A stretch of 64,000 nucleotides of DNA. Origin: Desulfobacula sp. (GTDB taxonomy: Bacteria > Desulfobacterota > Desulfobacteria > Desulfobacterales > Desulfobacteraceae). The DNA lies in contig JAMPXP010000002.1 in NCBI GenBank assembly GCA_023701135.1, positions 186,001 to 250,000 of the forward strand. Reading direction: 5' to 3'. Below, piece after piece: positions 1-7,834 of this stretch. The notes beneath the pieces are model-generated. The model did no database searches and had not been told where the DNA came from. It saw only the letters and a program-made list of their open reading frames with translations. The translations under genes and the position numbers were made by a program. Numbering within the stretch: the stretch's first letter is position 1; every line of letters begins with the position of its first letter.

Positions 1-677
1 CTGGGCCCCAGGACTTTGGCAAGGCTCAGTATCCGGGCCATTTTCTCCTTGGAACAGGCCACCATGCCGCAGCAGAGATCGGAATGGCCGCCCAGGTATT
101 TGGTGCCGCTGTGAACCACGATATCAATGCCCAGATCCAGGGGCGTCTGGTTCACCGGGCTGGCAAAGGTATTGTCGATGATGGTGGTGATCTTTTTCTC
201 CCGGGCGAATTGGGCGATTTTTTCAATGTCCACCACGGCCAGAAGCGGGTTGGTGGGGGATTCGATCACAATCACCCGTGTCTTGGGCGTCACCTTTTGG
301 ATCACGTCTTCGGCGGAAGTCAGTGTGAACGTGCAATCAATACCGAAATGGGAAAACCATTCCGTGGCAAAATGATGGGTGCCGCCATAGAGGGCGTCCA
401 GCATGACCACATGGTCCCCGCTCCCGGCATAGGCCAGGATGGACGTGGACATGGCGCCCATGCCCGAACTGAAGACCAGCCCGGCTTCGGCATGTTCCAG
501 GGCTGCCAGTTTCCGGGCCACGGCATCCTGGTTGGGGGCGTTGAAATAGCGCGGGTACACAGCCTCTCCCCGGTCCATATAATTGCAGGCCGAAGAGGTA
601 TACAACGGGGTGTTCACCCCGCCGGTGACCCTGTCTTTTAATGTGCCTTCATGAATGGCCAGGGTATTTGATTTCAT
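1..677 (-). CDS. Cys/Met metabolism PLP-dependent enzyme (partial)
   Basis: Fold-type I PLP enzyme of the cystathionine gamma-synthase / methionine gamma-lyase / O-acetylhomoserine sulfhydrylase group. The N-terminal 225 residues are present and the C-terminus runs off the left edge of the window. The reading frame begins MKSNTLAIHEG and carries the family blocks TPLYTSSACNY, SSGMGAMS, ESPTNP, IIDNTFASP and the PLP-lysine block HSGTKYLGGHSD (Lys near residue 207). An AGGAAG ribosome site precedes the ATG. It starts 21 bases after the end of mtnA on the same strand, so the two are probably co-transcribed, which suggests a role in methylthio or methionine sulfur handling. The exact reaction (lyase, synthase or sulfhydrylase) cannot be decided without the missing C-terminal part. 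Confidence 0.85.
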   Translation of the reverse strand, partial: MKSNTLAIHEGTLKDRVTGGVNTPLYTSSACNYMDRGEAVYPRYFNAPNQDAVARKLAALEHAEAGLVFSSGMGAMSTSILAYAGSGDHVVMLDALYGGTHHFATEWFSHFGIDCTFTLTSAEDVIQKVTPKTRVIVIESPTNPLLAVVDIEKIAQFAREKKITTIIDNTFASPVNQTPLDLGIDIVVHSGTKYLGGHSDLCCGMVACSKEKMARILSLAKVLGP

Positions 678-698
678 TTGCTTCCTTCTGTTCATGGG

Positions 699-1814
699 TT
701 ATTTTGTCACGGGTGTCTTTTCCGGAAACAGGGACAGGATGCCTTCCTCGGTGGCCCGGCAGACCCCTCTTTCCGTGATAAACCCCGTCACCAGCCGGGC
801 CGGGGTCACATCAAAGGCATGGTTGGCTGTCGGGCTGTTTTCCGGGGGCACCAGGACTTTTTCCGATCGGCCGTTGCAAAGCCCCTGGACATACCGGATT
901 TCATCGGGGTCCCGCTCTTCAATGGGGATGCCCGTGATTCCGTCGGTGAGGCGCCAGTCAAAGGTGGAGGACGGCAGGGCCACATAAAAGGGAATCCCAT
1001 TGTCTTTTGCCGCCAGGGCCTTTAAATAGGTCCCGATCTTATTGGCCACATCCCCGGTCCGGGTGGTCCGGTCCGTCCCCACAATGACCAGGTCCACCCG
1101 GCCGTGCTGCATCAGATGGCCCCCGGCATTGTCCGTGACGATGGTATGGCTGACCCCGTGTTTTCCGAGTTCCCATGCCGTCAGGCGGGACCCCTGGTTC
1201 AGGGGCCTTGTCTCATCCACCCAGACATGAACCGGGATACCGGCATCAAAGGCCGTATAAACGGGCGCCGTAGCCGTTCCGTATTCAATGCAGGCCAGCC
1301 ACCCAGCATTGCAATGGGTCAGAATGTTGACGGGCTCGCCCTTTTTTTTCCGGCTGAGGGCCTCAATCAGGGGCAGGCCGTATTCGCCGATTTTCCGGCA
1401 ATTGACCGCTTCTTCCTCGATAATGGTCAAGGCCTCGTCCAGTGCGGCCTGAACTCTTTTTTCGTGGGCCTCGTATTTGAGGGCCGCGGCCATGACCCGG
1501 TCCACCCCCCAGGCCAGGTTCACGGCCGTGGGCCGTGCATCTTTGAGCCGCCGGCATTCGGATAGAAGATAGTCATTGTCTGCGCCTTTATGATCCTTCT
1601 GAACCAGGCTGATATAAACCCCCAGGGCGCCGGTGGCGCCGATGAGGGGCGCTCCCCTCACCACCATTTCTTTGAGGGTAAAAATCGTCTCATCCACTGT
1701 GGCCAGGGTATTGACCACCAGTTCATGGGGAAGAAACCGCTGGTCCAGGACCTGAACCCTTTGGGAGTATGGATCAAACCAGATGGGCCTCATGTCTTTT
1801 CCGTCTACTTTCAT
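699..1814 (-). CDS. mtnA: S-methyl-5-thioribose-1-phosphate isomerase
   Basis: Catalyses the aldose-ketose isomerisation of 5-methylthioribose-1-phosphate to 5-methylthioribulose-1-phosphate in salvage of methylthioadenosine. The 371 residues match the family length. Visible blocks are RGAPLIGATGALG (residues 53-65), RPTAVNLAWGVDR, the catalytic-cysteine block THCNAGWLA (Cys168), VDETRPLNQGSRLTAWEL and the catalytic-aspartate block VGTDRTTRTGDVANKIGTY (Asp248). A GGAG sits 9 bases before the ATG. It lies between a DUF2959 lipoprotein gene upstream (17-base gap) and a Cys/Met PLP enzyme downstream (21-base gap), so the three look like one operon. No mtnP, mtnK, mtnB or RuBisCO-like gene is visible in the window, so the remaining salvage steps must be encoded elsewhere or use a shunt. 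Confidence 0.95.
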   Translation of the reverse strand: MKVDGKDMRPIWFDPYSQRVQVLDQRFLPHELVVNTLATVDETIFTLKEMVVRGAPLIGATGALGVYISLVQKDHKGADNDYLLSECRRLKDARPTAVNLAWGVDRVMAAALKYEAHEKRVQAALDEALTIIEEEAVNCRKIGEYGLPLIEALSRKKKGEPVNILTHCNAGWLACIEYGTATAPVYTAFDAGIPVHVWVDETRPLNQGSRLTAWELGKHGVSHTIVTDNAGGHLMQHGRVDLVIVGTDRTTRTGDVANKIGTYLKALAAKDNGIPFYVALPSSTFDWRLTDGITGIPIEERDPDEIRYVQGLCNGRSEKVLVPPENSPTANHAFDVTPARLVTGFITERGVCRATEEGILSLFPEKTPVTK

Positions 1815-1831
1815 TGCCGGATACTCCGAGG

Positions 1832-2476
1832 TTAAAACCGGTTGATAAAGGCTTCCGCTTCGTCAACGGAGGCATTCATGTCAAAGATGAGTTTTTCCAC
1901 ATCCTGCTCAATGGAATCAACCTCGCCGCCCATGACCCCCACGGCTTTTGCATTCAGGTTATGCTTCAGGTAGAGAACAGTATCCCTCAACTTGGCCAGG
2001 ACCGGATACATGCCCTTGGTGGAATCTTTCATGACCTTCTGGAGCCGTTCATACTGCTCCTTTGAATCGGCATAGGATTGAAGGCTGCTGCTTTTCATCT
2101 CAGGGTTCTGGATCTGGGCGATTTCGGCGTCCCATTCCTTGAACAGGTCCGCCGCCACCTCTTCCACGGTATTGATCCGTTTTTCAATCTGGTTGGCCCG
2201 TGATTCACAGTCTTCATAATTGGTTTTAAGCCGTTTGTAAAACTGCTCCAGATCCCCGCCCTGGAACCCGTAAAGCTCCCTGACCGTTGTGAGGGCATCC
2301 TGGAATTCCCTCTGGGCCTTGGTCTGGCTCTGCCGGACATCCTTGACATCGCTTTTGAGGATATGGCGCTTTTCCTTGCCGAACTGCTCCATGGTTTTAT
2401 AATAGACCGAATTGCAACCGGACAGGAAAAGACCGGCCGCCATCAGCAGGATGATTTTGACATATGTTTGATTCAT
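1832..2476 (-). CDS. DUF2959-like lipoprotein
   Basis: A 214-residue predicted lipoprotein: hydrophobic N-terminus followed by the lipobox LSGC (Cys at about residue 21). The mature part is strongly helical, with repeated charged heptads such as QSQTKAQREFQDALTTV and QIEKRINTVEEV, and a C-terminal acidic helix. The arrangement fits DUF2959, a family of unknown function predicted to be envelope-anchored. It is the first gene of the mtnA operon, 17 bases upstream of mtnA. The family call rests on overall pattern. No catalytic residues are evident and its link with methylthioribose metabolism may be only positional. Confidence 0.75.
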   Translation of the reverse strand: MNQTYVKIILLMAAGLFLSGCNSVYYKTMEQFGKEKRHILKSDVKDVRQSQTKAQREFQDALTTVRELYGFQGGDLEQFYKRLKTNYEDCESRANQIEKRINTVEEVAADLFKEWDAEIAQIQNPEMKSSSLQSYADSKEQYERLQKVMKDSTKGMYPVLAKLRDTVLYLKHNLNAKAVGVMGGEVDSIEQDVEKLIFDMNASVDEAEAFINRF

Positions 2477-2629
2477 GGGATCTCCTCTTCAATTGAATAT
2501 CATTTTACCAAAACAGAATCACCCTTATATCAAATATTAAACATTTTATTAATCATTTTCTTTATTGCCTTTGGTTTGGATTTTGTTTAGAAAATATACA
2601 TATCCATTTAACCCGTCACAGGAGGTATC

Positions 2630-3463
2630 ATGGACCCTGTCCTTCAATCCGCGGTTCCCGATTTTTTAAACATCCTTGGGATGATGGAAGAACCCATGGG
2701 CATGTTTTTCACCGATATCAAACCCGAGGCCGGTTTTTCCCCCAAGCCCATGGACCTGCCGACCCTGGAAAAGGAAAAGAAAAACCAAATCAACTGGCAG
2801 GAGGTGTTCGGCCAATTTTCCTGCGTCATCGGCAATATCTGGCTGGCAAGGAAAAAGAAGACCGCAGCCTATTTTTCCTCCTCACAATTCGGCTGCCCCG
2901 GCGGCGCCTTCTGGCTCGGGTTCAACAAACCCCAGTCGGAAACCATTATCCATTATGTATCTTCAGGCGTTCCCGGCCGGATGGAAGGGGAACATTATTG
3001 CGATTCGCCGGATAATTTGAGAAAAATGTTTGAATATATCGATCCCGTTCCGGCGGCCAAGGAATTCTGCGTCTTCAAACCCCTCAGCCAATTCGATGAA
3101 ACACAAACCCCGGTCCTGGTGTCTTTTTTCACCCGGCCGGAATCTCTCAACGGCCTTCATCAACTGGCCGCCTTTGTCACCAATGATCCCGAGGTGGTGG
3201 CCTCCCCCTGGAGCGCGGCTTGCGGAAGCCTGGTGGTTTGGCCCCTGCATTATCTTGAAAAAGGACGGGAAAGGGCCGTGGTGGGGGGATGGGACCCGTC
3301 GGCCAGAAAATTTTTCAAGACGGACGAGCTTTCCTTTACGGTTCCCTTTTCCATGTTTACCCGGATGATAGACCGGTATAAAACCTCGTTTCTGACCACA
3401 AAAACCTGGGAAAATGTGCAGATAAAGATCAACAAAAGCAAAAAAGCCTGGAAGGAAATTTAA
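2630..3463 (+). CDS. DUF169-like protein
   Basis: A 277-residue cytoplasmic protein with no signal peptide. The ATG is preceded by GGAGG. The N-terminus (LNILGMMEEPMGMFFTD), a central QFSCVIGNIWLARKK, a CPGGAFWLGF block and a later WSAACGSLVVWPL resemble the DUF169 family found widely in anaerobes and archaea. Several conserved cysteines (in SCVIG, CPGG, CDSP and AACGS) could bind a metal or cofactor, but this is inference. It is transcribed divergently from the DUF2959 gene and converges on the MoaD-like gene. The biochemical role is unknown. Confidence 0.7.
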   Translation: MDPVLQSAVPDFLNILGMMEEPMGMFFTDIKPEAGFSPKPMDLPTLEKEKKNQINWQEVFGQFSCVIGNIWLARKKKTAAYFSSSQFGCPGGAFWLGFNKPQSETIIHYVSSGVPGRMEGEHYCDSPDNLRKMFEYIDPVPAAKEFCVFKPLSQFDETQTPVLVSFFTRPESLNGLHQLAAFVTNDPEVVASPWSAACGSLVVWPLHYLEKGRERAVVGGWDPSARKFFKTDELSFTVPFSMFTRMIDRYKTSFLTTKTWENVQIKINKSKKAWKEI

Positions 3464-3486
3464 GCTGAATTTTTAGGGGATTTAGT

Positions 3487-3720
3487 CTATCCCCCGCAGA
3501 TGAGGGGGAAGACCACCAGAGTATCCCCTTCCCTGAGAAGGGTATCCCGGTCGGCCCGCCGCCCATTGACCAGGGCGGTATACGCGCTGTTTTCCGGGAT
3601 ATTTAAATGTTCGAAACAGTGCCCGAGGTCTGCCCCCGGCGGCAGGTCCAGATTAAAGGAACCTGTGCCGCCGGGGGCAAATTGCTTAAATTCACTGTAC
3701 AAGGTGACGTGGATGCGCAT
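3487..3720 (-). CDS. MoaD/ThiS-family sulfur carrier protein
   Basis: A 77-residue ubiquitin-fold protein ending in the diagnostic Gly-Gly (PLICGG). This C-terminus is adenylated and thiocarboxylated to deliver sulfur for molybdopterin (or tungstopterin) dithiolene synthesis. Its beta-grasp core is visible as ALVNGRRADRDTLLREGD followed by TLVVFPL. The gene begins 13 bases after the end of the aldehyde:ferredoxin oxidoreductase gene, an association common for AOR-type tungstoenzymes. It is probably a dedicated pterin sulfur carrier for this AOR. A ThiS role is less likely because no thiamine genes are nearby. Confidence 0.88.
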   Translation of the reverse strand: MRIHVTLYSEFKQFAPGGTGSFNLDLPPGADLGHCFEHLNIPENSAYTALVNGRRADRDTLLREGDTLVVFPLICGG

Positions 3721-3733
3721 GGCCGGGGTTACC

Positions 3734-5566
3734 CTATACGGTCAGGCTTAATTTTTCCAGCACCGCCTTTTCGGGTATTCCGTCCTGGCTCCATCCCCGG
3801 ACCTCGTAATAGTCGTCCAGCATGCTGTCCAAATGGCAGACCATGCCCTTGGCCGGTCCTGTGGGGGCCGGTGTTTGGGTGAGCCGGTCCGGCAGGCTGT
3901 CATCCTTTCTGCTGAACCCGGCCTCGGCCAGGAACAGCCGTTCGGCATTGATGATCCGTTCCCCGGCCAGCATCAGTTCTTCCAGGGTATAATTCATGCC
4001 CGTGGCGGCATTGAGATATTCCAGGACTCCGGTGGGGGCCACCCCCAGATCCTTGGCCGCCAGGTTCCGGACGGCAAAGAAAATGCACAGCCCGGCAGAA
4101 TCGATGATGGCGGATAAATTCTGGAATGCCGCCGTCACCTTTGCCTTGCCCTCCCATATATGGGGATCCATGGGTTTGGGCACGGAAAACAATTCAAAAT
4201 AGGCTGGATCACCGCGCATATGGGAGCCGCCTATGGGGGACGTGGCATAGGCCAGCCCCATGGCTTGGGCGCCCCTGGGTTCATATCCGGGGAATTCCTG
4301 CTTTTTGGATACCGGGGCCAGCTCGGGATGGCCGTAGCGTTCGGCAAGACGGTAGCTGCCTTCAGCCAACTGGTCGCCGAAACCCTCTCTCATGCCCGTC
4401 ATCCGGGTCAATTCCACCAGGGCATCCCCATCGCCCCAGGTAAGAGAGCGTCCGACCCGGTCTTCGGGCAGATACCCCCGGTCCACCAATTCCATGGCAC
4501 AAGCCAGGGTGGCGCCCATGGTAATGGTATCCAGGCCCAGTTCATTGCAGATATAATTGGCCTTGACGATGGCGGCCAGATCATCGATCATACAGTTGGA
4601 CCCCATGGCATAGATGGTCTCGTATTCCGGGCCCTCGCCTTCGCCCGAAAACCTTGGATCATCTATCTGGGTCATGCGGCCGCACCCGATGGGGCAGCCG
4701 TAACAGGCAATATTTTTTTTCAGAAACCGCTTGGTCAATTCTTCGCCATGGATTTTTTCCCAGCCGTCAAAGGTCCCCTGCTGCCAGTTCTTGGTGGGCA
4801 ATACCCCGAAATTCTGGGTGGACATGACCACACCGGCGGTGCCGTTGACGGTCAGGCCTAAGGGAGCCTGTTTGACCCCGGCATTGAAGACATCCAGGAT
4901 CTGCTTGTTAAAGGCTTTAAAGCCGTCGCTATCGGCCAGGGGAATCCTGCCCTTACCTCTTACCACCACGGCTTTCAGGTTTTTGCTGCCCATGACCGCG
5001 CCTACGCCCGACCGTCCCGCGGCCCGGTGCTTGTCGTTCATGATGGACGCAAACAAGACCTTTTTTTCTCCGGCAGGCCCGATGCAGGCCACTCTTGCAT
5101 TGGCCTGGGTTTCCTGAAGAAGCATATCCGTGGTCTCGTGGGTGTTTTTCCCCCACAGATGATTGGCCGGTCTCAGCTCCGCCTTTCCCTGGTCTATCCA
5201 GAGATAGACCGGGGCCTCGGACCGCCCGGTAAAGACAATGGCATCAAATCCGGTGCGTTTTAATTCCGTGGGAAACATACCCCCGGAATTGGAGCAGGTC
5301 ACGGCCCCGGTCAGCGGGGACTTGGTCATGACCATGTAACGGGCCCCGGTGGGGGCGCCGGTCCCGGTCAGGGGGCCTGTGGCCATGATGAGCGGATTTT
5401 CCGGCGCCAGGGCATCGCCCCTGGCATCCCCTTCCCGCCGCAGCAAATAGATCCCCAGCCCCCGGCCGCCGATATAATCCTTTGCGACCGACGGGTCCAC
5501 CGGATCCTCTTTACAGGTTCCGGCCGTGAGATCCACGCGTAGTATTTTTCCCATCCATCCGTACAT
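3734..5566 (-). CDS. Aldehyde:ferredoxin oxidoreductase family protein
   Basis: A 610-residue tungsten (or molybdenum) bis-pterin enzyme of the AOR family, which oxidises aldehydes to acids with ferredoxin as electron acceptor. The start chosen is MYGWMGKILRVDL, with GGAG six bases before the ATG, rather than an upstream in-frame ATG that would add 12 residues. The [4Fe-4S] ligands are visible: Cys288, Cys291 and Cys295 (ACYGCPIGCG), with the fourth at Cys494 (SAGLCIFF). Other blocks include GGRGLGIYLL, GPLTGTGAPTGARY, SGVGAVMGSKNLKAVVVRG and GEGPEYETIYAMG. A MoaD-like gene follows directly. The substrate (aldehyde, or carboxylic acid run in reverse) cannot be told from sequence alone. Confidence 0.93.
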   Translation of the reverse strand: MYGWMGKILRVDLTAGTCKEDPVDPSVAKDYIGGRGLGIYLLRREGDARGDALAPENPLIMATGPLTGTGAPTGARYMVMTKSPLTGAVTCSNSGGMFPTELKRTGFDAIVFTGRSEAPVYLWIDQGKAELRPANHLWGKNTHETTDMLLQETQANARVACIGPAGEKKVLFASIMNDKHRAAGRSGVGAVMGSKNLKAVVVRGKGRIPLADSDGFKAFNKQILDVFNAGVKQAPLGLTVNGTAGVVMSTQNFGVLPTKNWQQGTFDGWEKIHGEELTKRFLKKNIACYGCPIGCGRMTQIDDPRFSGEGEGPEYETIYAMGSNCMIDDLAAIVKANYICNELGLDTITMGATLACAMELVDRGYLPEDRVGRSLTWGDGDALVELTRMTGMREGFGDQLAEGSYRLAERYGHPELAPVSKKQEFPGYEPRGAQAMGLAYATSPIGGSHMRGDPAYFELFSVPKPMDPHIWEGKAKVTAAFQNLSAIIDSAGLCIFFAVRNLAAKDLGVAPTGVLEYLNAATGMNYTLEELMLAGERIINAERLFLAEAGFSRKDDSLPDRLTQTPAPTGPAKGMVCHLDSMLDDYYEVRGWSQDGIPEKAVLEKLSLTV

Positions 5567-5659
5567 AAAAAACTCCTTTTTATCTTCAGGCATCTGTTTC
5601 ATCTGCCTGTGATGGTTATGGTTAAAATTAATATATAATCAAAAATATAATCAGATTTA

Positions 5660-5688
5660 TATCTATGCTGATTTCGATTTCATGTCAA
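5660..5688 (-). promoter_or_regulatory. Putative sigma-70 promoter for the AOR gene
   Basis: On the minus strand TTGACA is followed after 17 bases by TAGATA, about 95 bases upstream of the AOR start. The -35 matches consensus exactly and the -10 is moderate. It lies in an AT-rich leader that also contains repeated ATAATC blocks. Confidence 0.4.
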
Positions 5689-5728
5689 GAAAAATGACGG
5701 GTCATATATTCCGGCTGCCGGATTTATG

Positions 5729-5799
5729 CCTGCACCAAATTGAAAGCGTAGGAGCTTTTATTTTTTCCGGCGCTTGAATATAGGCGTTTTTGATGCAGG
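5729..5799. repeat. Short element with imperfect terminal inverted repeats
   Basis: The ends CCTGCACCAAA (5729-5739) and, inverted, TTTGATGCAGG (5789-5799) match at 10 of 11 positions. Inner AAAGCG and CGCTT segments can also pair. The whole 71 bases could fold as one hairpin. It may be a small palindromic repeat or MITE-like remnant. No second copy was seen in the window. It lies in the 417-base gap between the AOR start and the DUF2806-like gene, which otherwise holds the AOR promoter and the intron relic. Confidence 0.3.
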
Positions 5800-5883
5800 A
5801 CTGCGCCCGATCGAGAAAAAAATGTCAAGCTGTTTGTTGATGTATTAAAGGGTTGTCTGCCAAAGATCATTGGGTCAGAATTC

Positions 5884-5984
5884 ATTACCCGGCTATGGCT
5901 CGGTAATTTAAGTGAACCGCCCGGTGCGGACCCGCATGCAGGGTGTTGTGGGGACAGGGGGATTAAAACCCCCGGCTACCCGAT
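5884..5984 (+). mobile_element. Group II intron 3' relic (domains IV-VI), 5'-truncated
   Basis: The sequence shows a small stem (ATTACC at 5884 pairing with GGTAAT ending at 5907), a TTAAGT linker, then a 36-base domain-V-like hairpin starting GAACCGCCCGGTGCGG and closing GCAGGGTGTTGT. It ends with a domain-VI-like hairpin in which a run of G pairs with CCCCC and the end reads CTACCCGAT. This order and these motifs are typical of the 3' end of bacterial group II introns. No reverse transcriptase ORF and no recognisable domains I-III lie upstream, so it is a 5'-truncated copy. The putative 3' splice boundary falls on the stop codon of the convergent DUF2806-like gene. Confidence 0.6.
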
Positions 5985-6841
5985 TAGGTGTTTTCATCGC
6001 TCGGAATGTGCGCTTTCCATTTTTCTTTAACGTAGTCATAAAAACCGTCAACGCCGGGCACTTTAACAACCCGCGCCAACTCGTGACCTGCCTTCGTTAG
6101 CAAAACTTCACCAATAGAAAGCTCATTGTCTGTTTCTTTACTCATCGTTAATGGTAAGACTTCCCTGCAATAGGCTACGGCGAAATTCTTTGGCAATCGT
6201 TGCCTCTTAAAACCAGATACCCCATTAAACTGTATGAGCCCCAAGCTATCCAGGTGGGACAAGCTCTCGAAATCAATGCCAAGATCATTGTAGATTTTTT
6301 CTTGGTTATCAAAGACTAATGGGGTGAAGTTTCCCACAAGCCATCCAAATCTGCACAACGATTGAAACAGTTCCGCATCTCTTTTGTCGAGATCTCCGAG
6401 TAGGTTTACTGTGCGTTTAGAAAATGAGCCGGGGGCATTTGCTTCTCCAGCAAGAACCTGAGCCCAAATGTTCTGCATTTCTTCATCGGACACAATTCTA
6501 GATTTGTCAAAGAAATTAGTAACCCAGTCATTTTCCATGTTCTCTGGATTCGAATCCTCAGATAGGTGAGGAATAGATTTTCTGGTAATTTCCTCCATGT
6601 TCTCTTGGCGACTGGCTTCCTCCTCGACGAACCTATGCATAGCTCGACGATGTAAATCCGTTATTTCAATTTCTGACTTTGCTTTAATCAAGCCTGCTTC
6701 AGCTTCGGCCTTTGCTACACGCTTAATTTGCCATGGCTCGAAAATGCCACCAATCGCAGAAGACACCTTTTCAATTAAAGTATTGGCTGGCTTCGAAAGC
6801 CCACCAAGATTGACTAATGATGTGGAGTTGTCGTCTGACAT
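5984..6841 (-). CDS. DUF2806-like protein
   Basis: A 285-residue soluble protein. The N-terminus (LSKPANTLIEKVSSAIGG) leads into an Ala/Glu-rich helix (KAEAEAGLIKAKSEIEI). Then comes DWVTNFFDKSRIVSDEEMQ, the block MQNIWAQVLAGEANAPGSFS, and SKRTVNLLGDLDKRDAELF. These blocks fit DUF2806, a family of unknown function often found in accessory regions. The gene is visibly more AT-rich than its neighbours and lies next to a group II intron relic, which suggests horizontal acquisition. It is transcribed alone, with more than 200 bases before trpA. No catalytic motif is visible. Confidence 0.65.
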   Translation of the reverse strand: MSDDNSTSLVNLGGLSKPANTLIEKVSSAIGGIFEPWQIKRVAKAEAEAGLIKAKSEIEITDLHRRAMHRFVEEEASRQENMEEITRKSIPHLSEDSNPENMENDWVTNFFDKSRIVSDEEMQNIWAQVLAGEANAPGSFSKRTVNLLGDLDKRDAELFQSLCRFGWLVGNFTPLVFDNQEKIYNDLGIDFESLSHLDSLGLIQFNGVSGFKRQRLPKNFAVAYCREVLPLTMSKETDNELSIGEVLLTKAGHELARVVKVPGVDGFYDYVKEKWKAHIPSDENT

Positions 6842-7072
6842 TGTTTACACCTAAGAAGTTAATGTGTTGATCTGTGTATCATGTTAATTTGTAATGATAT
6901 CCAACCAGAAATTATAAAATATCATCTGAAGATCCATATCAACACCACTTAGACATGTAAAGTCATTTCAAAAATTATACATTGGTGAAAATATTGTTTA
7001 CCTGGAGAGGTTCTACCAGAATGTTTTTTATTAAAGATTAAGGGAACCCATCCTGATCTTAAATGACCCATC

Positions 7073-7834
7073 TCACCGGATACTTCTGATAAACTCCCCA
7101 ACGGCTGAAATCCCTTTTTCCTCCACCACCCGGATGGTTTCAGACCCGATGACGGCAATGTCGGCCCGACTTTTTAAAAATTCCACATCGGCTTTTTCCC
7201 GGACCCCGAATCCCACGGCCAGGGGCAGGGAAACGGCTTTTCTGCATCGTGACAGATAGGCGGAAAGGTCTTCTGAAAAACGGGTCTTTTTCCCGGTCAC
7301 GCCTTTTCTGGCCGTGCAGTAGACAAATCCCGAGGCAAGGGAAGAAAGGTATGAAAGCCGTTCATCACTGGTTTCAGGGGAAAAGATGAAGATCGGGTCA
7401 AGGTTGTTGTGTCTCATGGCCTGGATATAATCTTCCCCTTCTTCGGGCGGGAGATCCGGGATGATGGCCCCTCGCATATTCAGGGCCGCCATTTTGGCGG
7501 CAAATTTTTCCATGCCGTATTGGTACGGGATATTGGCATAGGTCATGAACAAAAAGGGGATGGGAAAATCCTTGGATACGGTTTCTGCAAATTCAAGGCA
7601 TTTTGGGACGGTTGTGCCGGTTTGAAGGGCCTTCTGATTGGCCGTCAATATGACCGGGCCGTCGGCCATGGGCTCGGAAAACGGGATCTGCAATTCCATG
7701 AGGTCCACGCCGGCCTCCACCATCTGTTCCACAATGTCAAAACACGCCTCAAAGGAGGGATATCCCAGGACCATATGGGTCATGAGCAGAATGTCTTTGG
7801 TCTTGCGCCGTTCTTTTATATAGGATTCAAGCAT
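7073..7834 (-). CDS. trpA: Tryptophan synthase alpha chain
   Basis: Cleaves indole-3-glycerol phosphate to indole and glyceraldehyde-3-phosphate and passes indole to TrpB. The true start is MLESYIKERRKTKDI at 7834, overlapping the trpB stop by 8 bases, which gives 253 residues. A longer in-frame extension upstream is only a shadow of trpB. The catalytic Glu is in LMELQIPFSEP and the catalytic Asp in MADGPV. The phosphate-binding end reads LAVGFGVREK and IGSETIRVVEE. Oddities: the family's PFSDP is PFSEP, and the usual loop before GVTG reads GFVYCTARKGVTG. It is probably functional with the adjacent trpB. The other trp genes are not in the window. Confidence 0.88.
   Translation of the reverse strand: MLESYIKERRKTKDILLMTHMVLGYPSFEACFDIVEQMVEAGVDLMELQIPFSEPMADGPVILTANQKALQTGTTVPKCLEFAETVSKDFPIPFLFMTYANIPYQYGMEKFAAKMAALNMRGAIIPDLPPEEGEDYIQAMRHNNLDPIFIFSPETSDERLSYLSSLASGFVYCTARKGVTGKKTRFSEDLSAYLSRCRKAVSLPLAVGFGVREKADVEFLKSRADIAVIGSETIRVVEEKGISAVGEFIRSIR

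Noticed and set aside
4160-4861. 233-codon plus-strand open frame
   Set aside because: It lies wholly antisense to the AOR gene, whose motifs are complete, and has no ribosome site or family motif.
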